Below are positions 31,219 through 43,905 of a stretch of 64,000 bases of DNA, piece after piece. Location: assembly GCA_932294295.1 (NCBI GenBank), contig OW028580.1, forward strand, positions 36,959,336 through 37,023,335, written 5' to 3'. The notes under the pieces were generated by a model. That model searched no databases. It saw only the letters and a list, made by a program, of their open reading frames with translations, and was not told the origin of the DNA. This DNA is from Alitta virens. Its lineage: Eukaryota > Annelida > Polychaeta > Phyllodocida > Nereididae. Positions within the stretch are counted from its first letter, which is position 1. The number at the start of each line of letters is the position of its first letter. The translations under genes and the position numbers were made by a program.

Positions 31219-33898
31219 GCTAGGAGTCGACAGAAGCAGCTGGTTTTAGCTACATCCAGGAATAGGTTGCTTTATAGCTGTCTATAGTTGACCATATTAT
31301 ATTGAACAAACTGTACCCTATCTATAATAAATATCTAATAACTTTATATATATATAAATGCTTTAAACATATTTATTTTCATTATAAAAAAACTAGAAAC
31401 ACGAACAGTGATTCACTTACACGGATGCATGAAGAGCAAAAAAGCAACACTTGTTAATATTTATAAAATTGGATAATATAAGTAGAAATGGACTACATTT
31501 TGTATAGATTTCAATAAATTATCATCTTAATAGCAAACTCACATGCAATGTAATCAGCTTAGCAGAGCGCTGACCACTATAAATTATATACGTTCTTTCC
31601 CTATTATTGCAATTTCAGATTTTCAAAAAATTTTGAACCAAAAAACTGTAATTCATACTTTCTATGTACGTTTTCCTTGATTTTTTACAATGATCGGGAA
31701 ATGTTTTCTTAACGTGTTACATTCTGTTATTTCAAAGGTGTGATCTGATTGCCAGACACTGTAGTATATCCAGGCTTATATTGAATAATGCAACATACCA
31801 AACTGTTAGTCATGCAAATTTAATGGGCCTACAAATCAAAATTGCTTGTCATAGTCTTCTACATTTACGCAAATTTCCTTTTATTACATTACATCTGTAA
31901 CTGTATACACTTCCCTAAAGCGGCAAGTCATTAATATAAACAATAAACCTTATGGTGATAATTTGGTTACCTTTCATAAGAATAATTATAGGATCCTGAT
32001 CCATCACTCTTATTATGGTTACCAATTTTATCAAATGCTTTCATTTCCAAATGAACGAAGAGTTATGTTTTTTGCATCTATAAATACAATACATACATTT
32101 AAAATGGCACTCGACAATATTTACCATGTATAATCAAGTTCAATAGATCTCAACAGTTGGTCTAAATCAAGTAATTTTAATCAATCAATCAAGTAATTTT
32201 ATATTTTCAACCATGCACAATTAACTATCTTCATGACTGATGCAGGGTAAAAACCGTACGTGCGTAGCTATCTAAAAAAAGTGGGTCAATTCAGTTTCCA
32301 GGGACCCTGAAGAGTCAAGGGTCCCGAGCAGAGACAGCATCCTTCAGCTTTAAAAGATGGGCTGCTCTATTAATATTATTATACATAGTGGTTACGGTTT
32401 AGTGTCTATAAACTACTTGCTACTAAAACTTGTTCACATTAATCAATCCATGCTCCTATAACAGCTCGACAAACTTTAGACACATTTGAAGTCAGAGACC
32501 ACCTAGTATATTCTCCACTCAGCTGCTGCTAGCCAATCAGAATGCGTCATTGTCATCCAGCATGAGTCTATGTTGGATGACTGGAGCGCATGTTGGACAG
32601 CTGTAGTGTATGTTGGACAGCTGCAGTATATGTTGTAATAGTCAAAGCTAGACAATTTCTGCTGTAGTGGGGCTTTGTGCCTGCCCAGCATAGATACTGA
32701 GTTCAATGTACCACCAGTCTTGACATCTCTCTCATTAAGACATCTCCACAAAGAGCACCAAGGTGGGCATTCCAACCAAGGTCCAGCCAGGCTGAACCAG
32801 CATCTTAACCACATCTATATGCTTATGAAAATCACAAGCATATATAATGCATTTTCAAATACTAATGAAATTGAAATTCCATATATATATATTTTTTTTA
32901 ATCTGAGTATATCTGTTATTTCAAATGGGTATATCTGTTACTTAAATTGCCACTGGTCTGAGGCTTGGTCAGTTGATGTGCCACAGGCAGATGTAATGAT
33001 CAGGTAATATTATTTATAAGCTTGGAGTCACATTAATATACCCAATGGGTGGGGGTCTTTCACTTGCCCCAGCAAGTGGTGCTGTCAGAATAACAGCTCC
33101 TACAAATGATTAACCTATATTAGAAAAAATTGGAATACAAATTAAATTCAAATACCATCAATTAGGGAACATTTTATATATGAAAAAGAAAAAAGGGCTG
33201 CAACAGAATATAAGACCATAACTAGTAAATTAACCAGTGCTTGATATGTTGATCAAATTGTTTACGTCCTCTGGATTAGTCCAAACACTTCTATAGGAAC
33301 ACTTTTGGCTATTATTATTTTAAGCATTACGATAACACCTTGTTGTTTCAAAAAGTTATGCTTTAAATGTTTTCTTAGAAATCATGACCGTGGGGCGATT
33401 CCATTAAATCTTATTAACGAGACTTATGTGTCTGGATGTAAAGATCAACTGCTTTTTTCAAAAATTTCTTTCTATTTTATTTTACTGCCAACTTCATAGG
33501 GTTGGAAACAAGTCTCATGGACTCGGAAGCTGAACTTGAGAACACTTCATGTGAATGTTGGACTGAGGCATTGCTTTAACCAGACTTGCATACCCATTTT
33601 CTGCTCTTTGAGTTGATCCTCAATAAGCTGGATATTTCTAGCCCTGATTTTTGAAATCAGTCATGTTTTAACTTGTTTTTTACCTTTTGTATAAACTTTA
33701 ACCTACATTTATGTACTTACATTGGTACATTATTAACTGTTCTAAAATTGTGCCTTTTAAAATATCACATTCTCCTATCTTTTTTTTTTAAAACGTTGTC
33801 AAAATTGCTTTTTTGTACCAATGTCATAGCTAACATAATTATATTATTATATCTTATAAAAAATTCATATCTACCTCGATGTATGAAAAAATATATAA

Positions 33899-33930
<32 letters not shown>

Positions 33931-35353
33931 GATTGTGAAACACAGCAAAAACTTTCCAAAACTTTTGTGATAGTAACTACTCAGGAACTTACTACCAGAA
34001 TCTCTCTGTACATACCTATTGTACAATGCTGTCAACAACATCATCATGAGGACCTATCATATGCCAACCTGCCCCTTCCATCCTGCAGCCTCAGAACCCT
34101 TTACCAAAGAATAAGTACCAAGAAGCGCCACTCGCTATACTTTACATTGTAAACGCCGCGCCTCCTTTTCCCAGCATGCATAGCGAGCCGGAGTTCTTTA
34201 GCGCCCCTAGTAGATAATGAAATTCATTCAGAAATTTCCAGTCAAGTGCGTAGACTTGCTAATTTCATGTGACATTAAAATGTCATTTTCACATTTTTTC
34301 ATTGTCATAATGGGTGAATGGACATATTACCAGGTCAACAAACACCAAAATCTGAACGCTACCATGTCCGTATCCTGGCATATGATGTCATAATCGGTCA
34401 GTATGATGTCACTCAATAGTCGCCGAATGTTCTCTGTTTATGATGTAATCAGCTCAGTTAACAATGCGCCTCCTTTTTTCTGTGGGCATAGCGCGTCCTA
34501 CTTACAAGTGCGTGTTCTTGATACTTATTCTTTGCCTTTACCACCCAGCCCCTAGGAGCGAATGGTCCACACCAAGCGCGCAAGACCGAAACAGACATTT
34601 CTCCCATGAACTATCTAACAACCAGAGTGCAATCAAGAACTTTTTTTCTTTTCATGACGTAAATCATTATGTAAAAAATGTTGTTGTATATACATGTACC
34701 CCACAATCAGTTGTATACCACATAGAAAAGCCATGTGGTATAGCCTATGTGGTATACATGTGTATACTACATGGCTTACCTTACAAGGATGGGAAATGTA
34801 TACCACATACTTCTATTTATGGCAGGCCAATGACAAAAAATCACTTTTTGCAGCTAAGCGCTTCGCCGTTTAAACTAGCGCCGCCGCTTTAAAACAATAT
34901 TTGCAGATAAAATTGTCCGCTCTCTAAGAAAATTTGAATTTTTGAAATCGGACCAGAAGTAACGTTTCTAGAGCCAAAAACTTAACAGAAAGTCAATGGA
35001 CTGTTCAGTCCACAGATACAAGCTATTGTGTGGCTGTGTTGCTATTGGCAACGTCATAGGAGCATCATCGCTTCGGTAATACAATCGAATAATACTGAAA
35101 AATAAACCATTATCTTTCAAAATCTACTATAAAAAAAATTCTTACAAGAAATATTTAACAATAGCAAATATAATGCGTAAATTCCTTTATTATTCTGAAA
35201 ATGTCCCCGAAAGTTTTGAGGTGATGACGTTGCTGACAGTTAAGCAATGCTCTGATTGGTCGATGGCAAAAATGAATATTTATGAATTTTTTCTATACTG
35301 CATGAATGCATAGCCAGGCAGCTCAACTAAAAGTGAAAATTGTGGGGTATAAA
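31219..35353. other. Non-coding, AT-rich
   Basis: No gene supported. A three-copy repeat of about 20 bp (TGTTGGACAGCTG) lies at about 32,560-32,635. An (AT)n tract spans 33,898-33,930. Short inverted TATACCACAT motifs occur at 34,712-34,775. The open stretch 34,464-34,892 (142 codons) shows no recognisable domain and I do not call it. Confidence 0.5.
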
Positions 35354-35509
35354 TAAGACCCAAGTGGATATGTGGTATTTTTTAATATTCCCTCACGTGT
35401 GGACAGATTGGCTTCAGAATTCACTCGTGGCTAACGCCACTCGTGAATCCTGGCCAATCTGTCCACTCGTGGGGAATATAAAAAAAAACCACATAACCAT
35501 CGGGTCTTA
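35354..35509. mobile_element. 156-bp hairpin MITE
   Basis: The left arm TAAGACCCAAGTGGATATGT (35,354) is inverted at the right end (GGGTCTTA, to 35,509). Inner arms share GTGGACAGATTGGC/GCCAATCTGTCCAC. The stem covers most of the element. Confidence 0.8.
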
Positions 35510-37318
35510 TTATAGTACATACAATTTCTTAGCTCAAAACAGAAAAAAGTAGAGAAATGCCAATATTTTACTATAAAAAAACAGAATTAAAAAAACATAG
35601 GCCGCGCTGCAGCTAAACTCTAAATCCCACATGCACTTTGCCTTAGAGACATGTGCATCACAAACATTGAATGAATAGCAGAATTTTGAAACCGCACTGC
35701 TTCAATTGTTCGGTGTACAGGGCTGAGGTCAAAATCAGGCAACTATGTTAGAACAAGGCCAATACTGCTTCTACAATGACACAAATGTTTTGTAAATTAG
35801 GTGCTTTAGTACGCAAAATGGTGGGGAAAATTTCCCCACACAAAACCAAGATTTTGATAATAAATAATAATTCGTAAAACCAATATATGGACTATTTTGC
35901 ACCAATGGAACATGCTAAATGTGAATGTCTCAGGCATTCTGGTCTGAAGGTGCTTATGCATAATGATGAAATGATAAGGCTTAATTGGAGTCAAATTAGA
36001 CTCCTGATAACATGCTTCTTCGGCCCAATGTTGGTCCGATGTCACCCACATAGGACTGGTGTCAATACGATGTCAAATACTATCTGCTCTTAATTATCTT
36101 TGCCAAGATTTTATTGGGAGGACACATGTTAAGGTGTGTGCAAACTTCTTTCCACCCTTGTAGAAAGGTATGAAAATTAAGCAACACCAATTCTGAAACA
36201 TTCCAAAAACCATATTTTCTTTAAAATTCCAAATGATTACACCAGAAGCAACACATCAGATTTCAAGCTTATCCATTCTTAGGGTTGCGGTTTGTCGATT
36301 ATCCACTTGTCCCCATGTTGTAGGAACTTCCCCCTCCTTATCTTCAGTGCCTCAAGATCATGATAATTCTATCATTTAACTGTTTTATTGGATAGAACAA
36401 TCTTGATGAATGTTTGTTGTTGTATCACAACCTCATTGTTGTTATGCTTGCATGTTTTTTAATGCATTTTGAGTCACAATGGCATAGTTGTGAGATTTAA
36501 AGATATTATAATCAACGTTATGGTAGACTTATATTTTCAATCTAAAATTTCGTATCTCACCTGGTTCATAGCCAATGTAAATTTGAACATGTTAAATATC
36601 TTGTTTTAACCTTGGAAGAAGATATGACCAAAACAATTAACAGTGGTGAACAACCACTGGTAGTTTGACTAGTAAATATTTCTCATCTAACACAATAATC
36701 ATTGAAAATGTATGTCCTTTGATTTCAAGGTATGGAGCATTGTGTAACTAATTTTATATAATATATTGCTTTGTAGATATTAATAAGTTGTTTAAAAACT
36801 ATATTAATTTTTATTGTATTGCATTGCTATAATACATATTTTATTTAGTATTTACAGTGAATGTTTTTATTTCTGTGAATCATGACATTTCAGTTATGCT
36901 GATACAGTGTAGCACTACTGTATGTAGATATACTGTGTGTAGAATAATTGCAAGAATAATTCATGTTCAGCTTGTAATCTTTAATTAAAGAAAATTTGTT
37001 AAAATTTGTATACATGCATACATTTTGCAATAAAGTCAGTATGAATATATATACAATACATTTCAATGCAATTCTGTGTTAATATCATATTAAAAAGTTA
37101 TTATTCAAATAAATCACATGCAAATATCATGGTATTCCTGCTACAAACGAAAATGTAGGTTGTTTGTCCTAAGTAAAATTAATACATTTCATGTATTAAT
37201 GTCATTATCCGTTTATAAAGATGAAATGGTACAAAATCTATCAAAAATATAAAATTTTTCAAAGATCATGTATACATGTGCATAAGTATGCAACTGGCGT
37301 CATCATTGATGCAGAACA
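35510..37318. other. Non-coding, no feature recognised
   Basis: AT-rich; both strands were scanned and no exon or element was supported. Confidence 0.5.
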
Positions 37319-37527
37319 ACTTATTAATAACTAGGATAACAATAGATGTATAAAAACTGATTAATAACTAGGATAACCATAGCTGTATAAAAACAGATTA
37401 ATAACTAGCATAACAATAGATGTATAACAACTAAATAATAACTAGCATAACAATAGATGTATCAAAAACTAAGTAATAACTAGGATAACCATAGATGTAT
37501 AAAAAATAATTAATAGCTAGCTTAACC
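37319..37527. repeat. 37-bp minisatellite, about 6 units
   Basis: Tandem units with core TAATAACTAGGATAACAATA followed by GATGTATAAAAAC, degenerate between copies, in roughly six repeats. Confidence 0.85.
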
Positions 37528-37571
37528 ATCAGACTATATCTAAGGCATGTGCAATTATAATTACACAATTT

Positions 37572-37688
37572 CTAAAATGCTGCATTGTGTTTGTTTGCAA
37601 GTTTCTGCATTATCGCTGAAGGCACTCCATACACAGATTGTGTGGAGCTGATTTTCATCCAATGGAGAGGTTTAGCATATTCACCACC
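37572..37688 (-). CDS. Possible terminal exon of an unrecognised gene
   Basis: After the acceptor CGTTATTTCCAG a 117-bp frame encodes GGEYAKPLHWMKISSTQSVY and then GVPSAIMQKLANKHNAAF before a stop at 37,574-37,572. The composition looks protein-like and the acceptor is good, but no partner exon was recognised upstream and I do not know the family. Confidence 0.25.
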   Translation of the reverse strand, partial: GGEYAKPLHWMKISSTQSVYGVPSAIMQKLANKHNAAF

Positions 37689-38141
37689 CTGGAAATAACG
37701 AAATATGCATATCAGAAGCAATTAGCAAACAAATTTGTTTCTCCTCTAACCAATATCAAAATATAATTAATGAGTAAAATGTTTTGCAATAACCAGGCCA
37801 TTAACACAGTGGAATTAAAACTTAAATAATTTATTATTATCTATCATAACCAAGTATCCAAGGGGGTGAAACGTTGTTGTGCCTTCACTAAGACCTTAGC
37901 CCCCACAGTGCCTCTCCCCCCCCCCCCCCGGTATTCCATATAGCCTAGCAAGGCTGGCCCTCATGTACTCAAGAATCAAAGAAAATGGCTTCTTCTGTTT
38001 AAATTAAACTTATTTATTACAGTATTGCTGAATATTCTTCTTACTCTATCAGTTAAATATACCGATGTCAGGTGTCACAAGTTGACCAATACAGTTAAGC
38101 TGTAGTATTTATTACATTTACAAAATAATATTCAAAATGTT

Positions 38142-39070
38142 AGGGGAAAGTAAGGAACATTTGGCCAACGGGAGAACTTGGCCACCCTCCCTACAGCTAA
38201 TATATTGACATTACCCTGAAATTAGGTCACATTACTCCTAAGTGATCATATGTGCTTGTTGGGAAGCAAGAAACCAATTAAGATATTTATTTTTCTAATA
38301 AATTGAAATCTTGGTTTCGGGTGTCAGGAAATAAAAGTTCACTATGTACACAATTTGTCATTGACAAAACCTGATGGAGGATAGATTAGAAATGAATACA
38401 TCGTTATAATCAGCACATAACAGATAATCAGCACATAATCAGAGTACAGTCATGTTTGTAACTTGTTGTTCTTGCCATCTGAAAAAATGTGTTTGCCATT
38501 TCTTCCAAGCAACAGCATTGGGGAGAACTGGGCCACCTCAGGTGGAGAGAACTGGGCTCCTATCCCCTATCCAGGGCCTCCCTCTCTTATAAAATACAGT
38601 CAACATTTTTGATATGGAAATTATATACACCGGCTTACACATATAAAATGAAAATGAAAACCGTAATCTTAGCTATTATATCACATTTACAACACATGCT
38701 TATATTTAAATTAGGCCTCTTAAAGACATAAATTCAGCAGGCATATTTCCACTAAATTAAATCATTCGCCAAATGTCTACATGACAGTGATTTACTATTG
38801 TATTACAGCTTAAGTTAGGATATATTAAATGCTACATGTTGACGAATACATACAAATCTTTAAATCCTGTTAACTTTCTAAAGGAGCTATATTGCAGAAT
38901 CATGCCAAGATGAAATGTAAAATGTTCTATCAATAAATTTTAATCATGGAATTCTGTATTTACACTGCATATGAAAATTAAGCAGACAAGAATAATATTT
39001 TCTAAAATAATTATTTTGGGTTTTTTTCAAGCCAAATTTTCATATTAAACCTGAACGAAGAAAACTGGAC
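38142..39070. repeat. Diverged second copy of the 943-bp TIR element family
   Basis: It aligns collinearly with 25,645-26,600, sharing AGGGGAAAGTAAGGA, AAGTGATCA, TTGACAAAA and ATAATCAGCACATAA blocks and the GGGGAGAACTGGGCCA motif at 38,520. An internal 20-bp ATAATCAGCACATAA duplication is specific to this copy. The right terminal repeat is decayed. Confidence 0.7.
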
Positions 39071-40208
39071 AACTTTTTTTGAAAAATAATTATTTTTCAT
39101 ACAAGAAATAGATAAGAATTCTTTCAAAAAGACACCCAACATATTTGAATCAGCAAAAATTACTATCCCCTGTTGCTTAATGCCACAACTCTCAAGTATA
39201 ACATTTCCACAATACTGTTATTTACAAAAAGACAGTGGTTCCAACCATGGACCATATATATCTGTATCTATCTTAGGTACGAGTCCATGTTTCCAAGATT
39301 TTTGTATTAAGAAAATTTCTAGTATGAATATAATCTTCATTTAGGCATAAGATTCAGTACCCCACGGCACAGAGCGTGGTGCATAGATTAGAAACATAAT
39401 ATAATTTTAAATAATCTAGTCTCTTTTGTGCTTTAACCATGGACATAATATGTCCATGAGTAAACTGACACAACTAGGGAAATCTACATTTTCTGCAATG
39501 CACTATACTAAACACTTTACTGAATTTAATGTGGAACATGTTAATCAGGCAGGTAGACTCGGTGACATTGATTTTCGTTATGACATCGAAATTTGCCACT
39601 TAGAATAAAGTGCAGGGGAATCTCAATGTTGTGGCAATTCAATGTCGCCGAGTGTACCTACATACACAAAATATATAAACACTCAAATGCATTACATCTA
39701 CAACTATACTGACATTACATGCTGCATCGTACAGTGGCACTAGGATCACAAAGTTTGTAAATCTTAAACTTTTGCATGGCAGCATTCTATCAAACCAGAT
39801 ATTAATAGTGAGCAGAAACTCAAATTATAAGGTCAACTTTTACAGAAAGTTGAGTATTGCAGTGTTTGCTTAGGCAGGTCCCAGCCAATGTTTGCAAACC
39901 CATCGGGGGCTTCTTTCCTTATTTATTAGTGCATGCGTAGTGACATGTCTGGATGACAATGTAGGTCAATGCTAGAACAGCTGTGCACTATTTTGGGTAT
40001 TCCACGGTTTCCACCATTGAAAATGATAGAGGGAACCCCGAGCCTCATTTCCACAGTGTAATGACATCATCAAGTCTAAGGGGGGTTTCCGAAATTGCCA
40101 TAACTAAGAAGGATTTTGCAAATGTTAAATTTGTTGTGAAGAGGAACATGTCAGAGAGTAAGTGAACAAATTTGGTGATTTTCTATAATGGGCTTCTTGA
40201 GATACCTA
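39071..40208. other. Non-coding, no gene recognised
   Basis: No supported exon. GCTTAGGCAGGTCCCAGCCA at about 39,868-39,888 also occurs at about 29,885-29,905, hinting at a shared dispersed repeat or exon fragment. Confidence 0.45.
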
Positions 40209-40274
40209 AGCCCCAGTCACACTGGGCAATTTAGCCATAGTGAACCCGTAGTATTATGCAATTGTTACGCAACG

Positions 40275-40400
40275 CGCTACCCGGCTCCAACCCGGCGGCT
40301 ACAAAACAGCTACCCGTGGATACCCGGCGATACCCAGCGATACCCGGCAAGCAGCCGTGGGACCCGTGGCCAAGCCGGGAAACCCGGCCCCGGTAGCCTT
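40275..40400. repeat. Harbinger left subterminal motif cluster
   Basis: Several TACCCGGCGATACCC-like and CCCGTGG motifs near the left terminal repeat, related to the cluster at the right end. Confidence 0.6.
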
Positions 40401-41172
40401 GCATGGCACAACCGTGGAATTCGGACCACCCAATATTTTACATTACACAGAGAAAGAACAGTGGATATGTGCCAACTTTGGATTTCTGGTCGACCACATA
40501 ACCAGAATTCCAAGTCGGCAAGGCAGCAATGTTCTTGCAAAGAAGATTGGCAAGGACAACAGCAGCAGTGCTGCAGAAGAATTTCTATGGAAGTGCTGAC
40601 ATTACATGCTGCATCGCTCCTGTCAAGCGTTCCAAGGGCGGCCCCTTCAAGAAGCGTAGACAGGAACCCCAGCAGCAACCCCAGCAGCAAAGATGAATGG
40701 ATGAACTGATGGATTTGGCCATAAGCTCAACTTGTGCCCTGCAGGCATCCATTCATCAAATGGCTGCTCCTCTCCAGCTGATCTGAACGAAAGGAGAATC
40801 CGGGCGATGGGTGATTACATCGTGGCGGAGTGCATGATGATGGACCCGGAAACTTTTGATGAATTCCATTCGCAACTGATGCCAATGATTTTTCAATTGA
40901 AAGGGAACATTATGAGGACAAAACGGTAGCAGCAGCAGCAACCCCAGCAGCAGCACCAGCAGCATTTCTTCGCTCCTCCTCCTCCTCCTCCTCCTCCTCC
41001 TCCTCCTCCTGGGCTGCAGTACACGACCATCCTGAGTCCAGAAAAGAATTGGCCACCTGTAACTGCAGCTGGACCTTCTTCACTGCCTCCTTCTGGCCCT
41101 CCGTCAATGATTTCCGACATGCCAGCCAATAGCTCGACACCACTGAATATGAGCCAGTATCTGAACTTGTAG
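40357..41172 (+). pseudogene. Harbinger accessory-protein gene, decayed
   Basis: In the frame of 40,357 an open stretch (80 codons) is followed by stops. The same frame reopens with NERRIRAMGDYIVAECMMMD, a stop after RTKR (40,928), then Gln-rich (QQQQPQQQHQQ) and poly-Pro (CTC-run at about 40,975-41,010) segments, ending at 41,172 with NMSQYLNL. A second frame is open at 40,188-40,709, suggesting a frameshift. In animal Harbingers the second gene encodes a MYB/MADF-type DNA-binding protein. No MADF or MYB domain is convincingly visible here, so the call rests on position, orientation and tail composition. Confidence 0.5.
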
Positions 41173-41421
41173 ACAACCAAAAGAGCGCCTTGTACACATA
41201 TTTGTTAACAATTAATCCAAAAAAAAAGTTCCAAAACCCTCCAAACTTTTCTCTATCTTTGTCCAAGTATAATATTTTAGTCCAAAATCAATTTCTTCAC
41301 ATCAAGTAACTTGTTTATATTTCCTTTTGATTAGATCACAAATATGTATTGGTCCATTATTTTGTAATATTTCTTTATTATACACTTGAACTATCTTTCA
41401 GTAAATTGCTTATTATCACAA

Positions 41422-42060
41422 TTTACTAAAGTTTTCATATTTCTTTAGCAAACAAAATTGTTACTAACTTAAGTGTGGTTGTGTCAGGGTTAGTAATTTT
41501 GAGCAAAGAAGACATACTTTATATGGTTCAGAACTGCCATAGTTTTTTCTTGTTCAGAAGTGCCGTACTTTTTTTTTTGTTCAGAAGTGCCGTACTTTTT
41601 TTTTGTCTAGAAGTGCTGTAGTTGTGTCTTGTTCAGAAGTGCCGTATTATTTTTTTTCTTCAGAACTGCCATAGTTTTTTCTAGTATACTGCCATGAAAA
41701 TGAAAATAATGAAAGTACGGCACTTCTGAACAAGAAACAACTTACGGCACTTCAGAACCAAAAAAAAAATACGGCACTTCTGAAAAAGAAACAACTATGG
41801 CAGTTCTGAACAACCAGCAACTATGGCACTTCTGAACCAAAAAAATTATGTCTTCTTTGCTAAATATTAGTAATCCTGACACCACCACACTTAAGTTAAT
41901 TGCAACTTTGTTTGCTAAAGAAATATGAAAACTTTATTAAACCAAACAAAAAACAAATACGGCATTTCTGGACACGAAAAAACTACGGCACTTCTGAACA
42001 ACCAACAACTACGGCACTTCTGAACCAAAAAAATAATACAAAGTTCTGAACAAGTTCTAC
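41422..42060. repeat. Inverted array of a 14-bp AGAAGTGCCGTA motif inside the Harbinger
   Basis: Arms at 41,422-41,690 and about 41,700-41,941 are inverted. Outer parts share TTCATATTTCTTTAGCAAAC, while inner parts carry about 6 forward copies of CAGAA(G/C)TGCC(G/A)TA and about 5 reverse copies, with 3-4 further reverse copies at 41,955-42,060. Copies are separated by T-rich or A-rich spacers at about 25-28 bp spacing. It lies between the two Harbinger genes. Confidence 0.85.
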
Positions 42061-42288
42061 ATTGATCAGGAGCAAGAGATGCAGCCCCTATTTTATATAT
42101 TTTTGGTAATTAATGTACGGGAAAAACGTCAAATTCCATGAGAGACGAAATCTACCTGGGATGGTTTTTATTTTGTGTGGGTCAGACAGGAACTTTTTTT
42201 TTTATTACACAAGAAGTGTACATGGTCTGCTCTTTTGGGAGGATTTGGTGGCCTTGAAAAAGGCCAGGGTTGTTTTGTGGTTTCTTTG

Positions 42289-43601
42289 TTATACCATGTC
42301 ATCTTGCCATGCCACACTTCCTTCCTCTGAATTAACATAGTCTACCAGGTACTGCCGTTGAGTCTTGGCTGCACCAGTCATTGCATGGCCTCTAGTGGGT
42401 GGTGGCATTTCATCAATTTCTCCAGCTGCCCTCCAAGTTCCTGGGGTGATTAGATGTGTGACTGGATCTTCCTGGTCCACCATGTTGTTCTGGGCAGTTG
42501 GATACCTTACTCTCATCAGATTGTGGAGGCAGCAGCATGCAAGGACTATGGATTCCACTGTCTTGGTCCTCTGTGGCATGGTAGTCAGGAGACACCTGAA
42601 CCTTGCTGCATGGATCCCAAATGCATTTTCCACACATATCCTTTGTACATCCTCTACTCCTTGGTCATGTTTCTGAGGGGCAGTGGCTTCATCAGCCAGG
42701 TTTTCAAAGGAAAGGCATCATCTCCGACAATGAAGTAGGGAAGAGGTCTTTCACCAGGAACAATTGGTTCAGGTTGAGGTAACCCAAGGGTCCCTTCTTC
42801 TAGTGCTTCCCTCAGGATTGTCGTGCTAAAAACTCCTCCGTCCGATCCAGCTCCGTAAGCTCCACAGTCTACATTAAGGAACTTGTAGTCAGCATCCACA
42901 AGAGCCATGAGTACATTGGAGTGGTATCCCTTGTAGTTGTAGTACACGGAACCACCTTTGGGAGGACATCTGTTGGCCACATGCTTTCCATCAATGGCTC
43001 CAACATAATGAGGAAAGTGCCATCTCGAAAAGAATAGTTCAGCGACTTGTCTCCACTCTTCTGGAGTTGTGGGGCAGGCCAGGAGATCATCGGAATACTC
43101 TGGAATTATGGCTTCACAGACTTCTCGAATTATCAAGCTGATGGTGTTGTGGGCCACTCTAAAGCCATACATGAGGGACTTGTAGCTGTTTCCAGTTGCC
43201 AAATAGCGGAAGGTGATGGCAAGTCTGTGTCCTGGCTCCAAAGCTTTCCTCAAACGGGTGTTTTGTTTTCTAATCCTATGATCAATTTTGCCAACGCTCT
43301 CTCGGAAAATGGCTGGTTCCATTCTCATAAAGTTGGTATAACTTGCGGTGTCCTCGTGGAGCAGTTCTCTCAGTAGACGCTCATAATATCCCATCTGAGG
43401 TCTTCTCAAAAGCCAAGGCTTTACCCAAAACCTCCTCCTCCTCCTCCTGGCTGCCAGTTTTCTTTCTTCTTCTCTCTTCCTCTCCTCCTCCTCCTCCTCA
43501 GCTAGTGCTTCCATACAAGCAAGTTGTAAAATAAATGTATAATTGGCCTGAGCAGCTAGTAGTAGCAAGGCTCTATTTCGTTCTGGTTGATGCATGTACA
43601 T
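42289..43601 (-). pseudogene. Harbinger (HARBI1-like) DDE transposase, broken
   Basis: The main frame (43,601-42,654, 315 codons) has a Glu/Arg-rich N-terminus, a helix-turn-helix-like segment (RLAITFRYLATGNSYKSLMY) and the DDE domain. GAIDGKHV supplies the first Asp (204), and GAGSDGGVFS the second (254). It then stops at a TAG after NMTKE. The third catalytic residue, in VENAFG, lies in another frame (42,633-42,289) with about 10 codons lost between. A Gln-to-stop change plus a short deletion explains the break. The product would have cut and joined element ends; it cannot do so now. Confidence 0.88.
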
Positions 43602-43696
43602 GGTCTTTCCTCTTCTGCAGCCGGAGACAGAATGATGAAGAGCAACAGATGCTGCCCCTATTTATTCATTTTTGGCAAATTCCACGAGAGAGCCGC

Positions 43697-43905
43697 CGGG
43701 TTAACCCGTGGAAGCCGCCGGGTTACCCGTGGAAGCTGCCAGGCTACCCGTGGAAGCCGCCGGGCTACCCCTGGATGCCGTCAACTAATTGGCCGTACCC
43801 GGCGGGTAACCCATGGCAGCCGACGGGTAACCCGGCGGGTAACCCGGCGGGTAACCCGGCGGGTAACCCGTAGAACCTGGCGGGTAACCCGTAGGGTAAC
43901 TTGGT
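43697..43905. repeat. Harbinger right subterminal motif cluster
   Basis: Four direct copies of TACCCGTGGAAGCCGCCGGG-like units are followed by six inverted GGCGGGTAACCC units. It has more copies of the latter than unit 1 (135-310). Confidence 0.8.

Noticed and set aside
33673..34152. 159-codon plus-strand open stretch
   Set aside because: Its middle is translated (AT)n microsatellite; low-complexity composition.
34464..34892. 142-codon plus-strand open stretch
   Set aside because: No domain, no splice or promoter support, and it crosses short inverted TATACCACAT motifs; chance is the simplest explanation.
40188..40709. 173-codon plus-strand open stretch at the Harbinger left end
   Set aside because: It starts in the terminal inverted repeat and runs through GC-rich subterminal repeats; most of it is not protein-like. 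Only its last part may belong to the decayed accessory gene.
40960..41012. CAG/CTC trinucleotide run as a regulatory or disease-type repeat
   Set aside because: It simply encodes the Gln-rich and poly-Pro segments of the Harbinger accessory protein remnant.
42365..43376. Several plus-strand open stretches of 80-110 codons
   Set aside because: They are antisense to the Harbinger transposase and read as its shadow.
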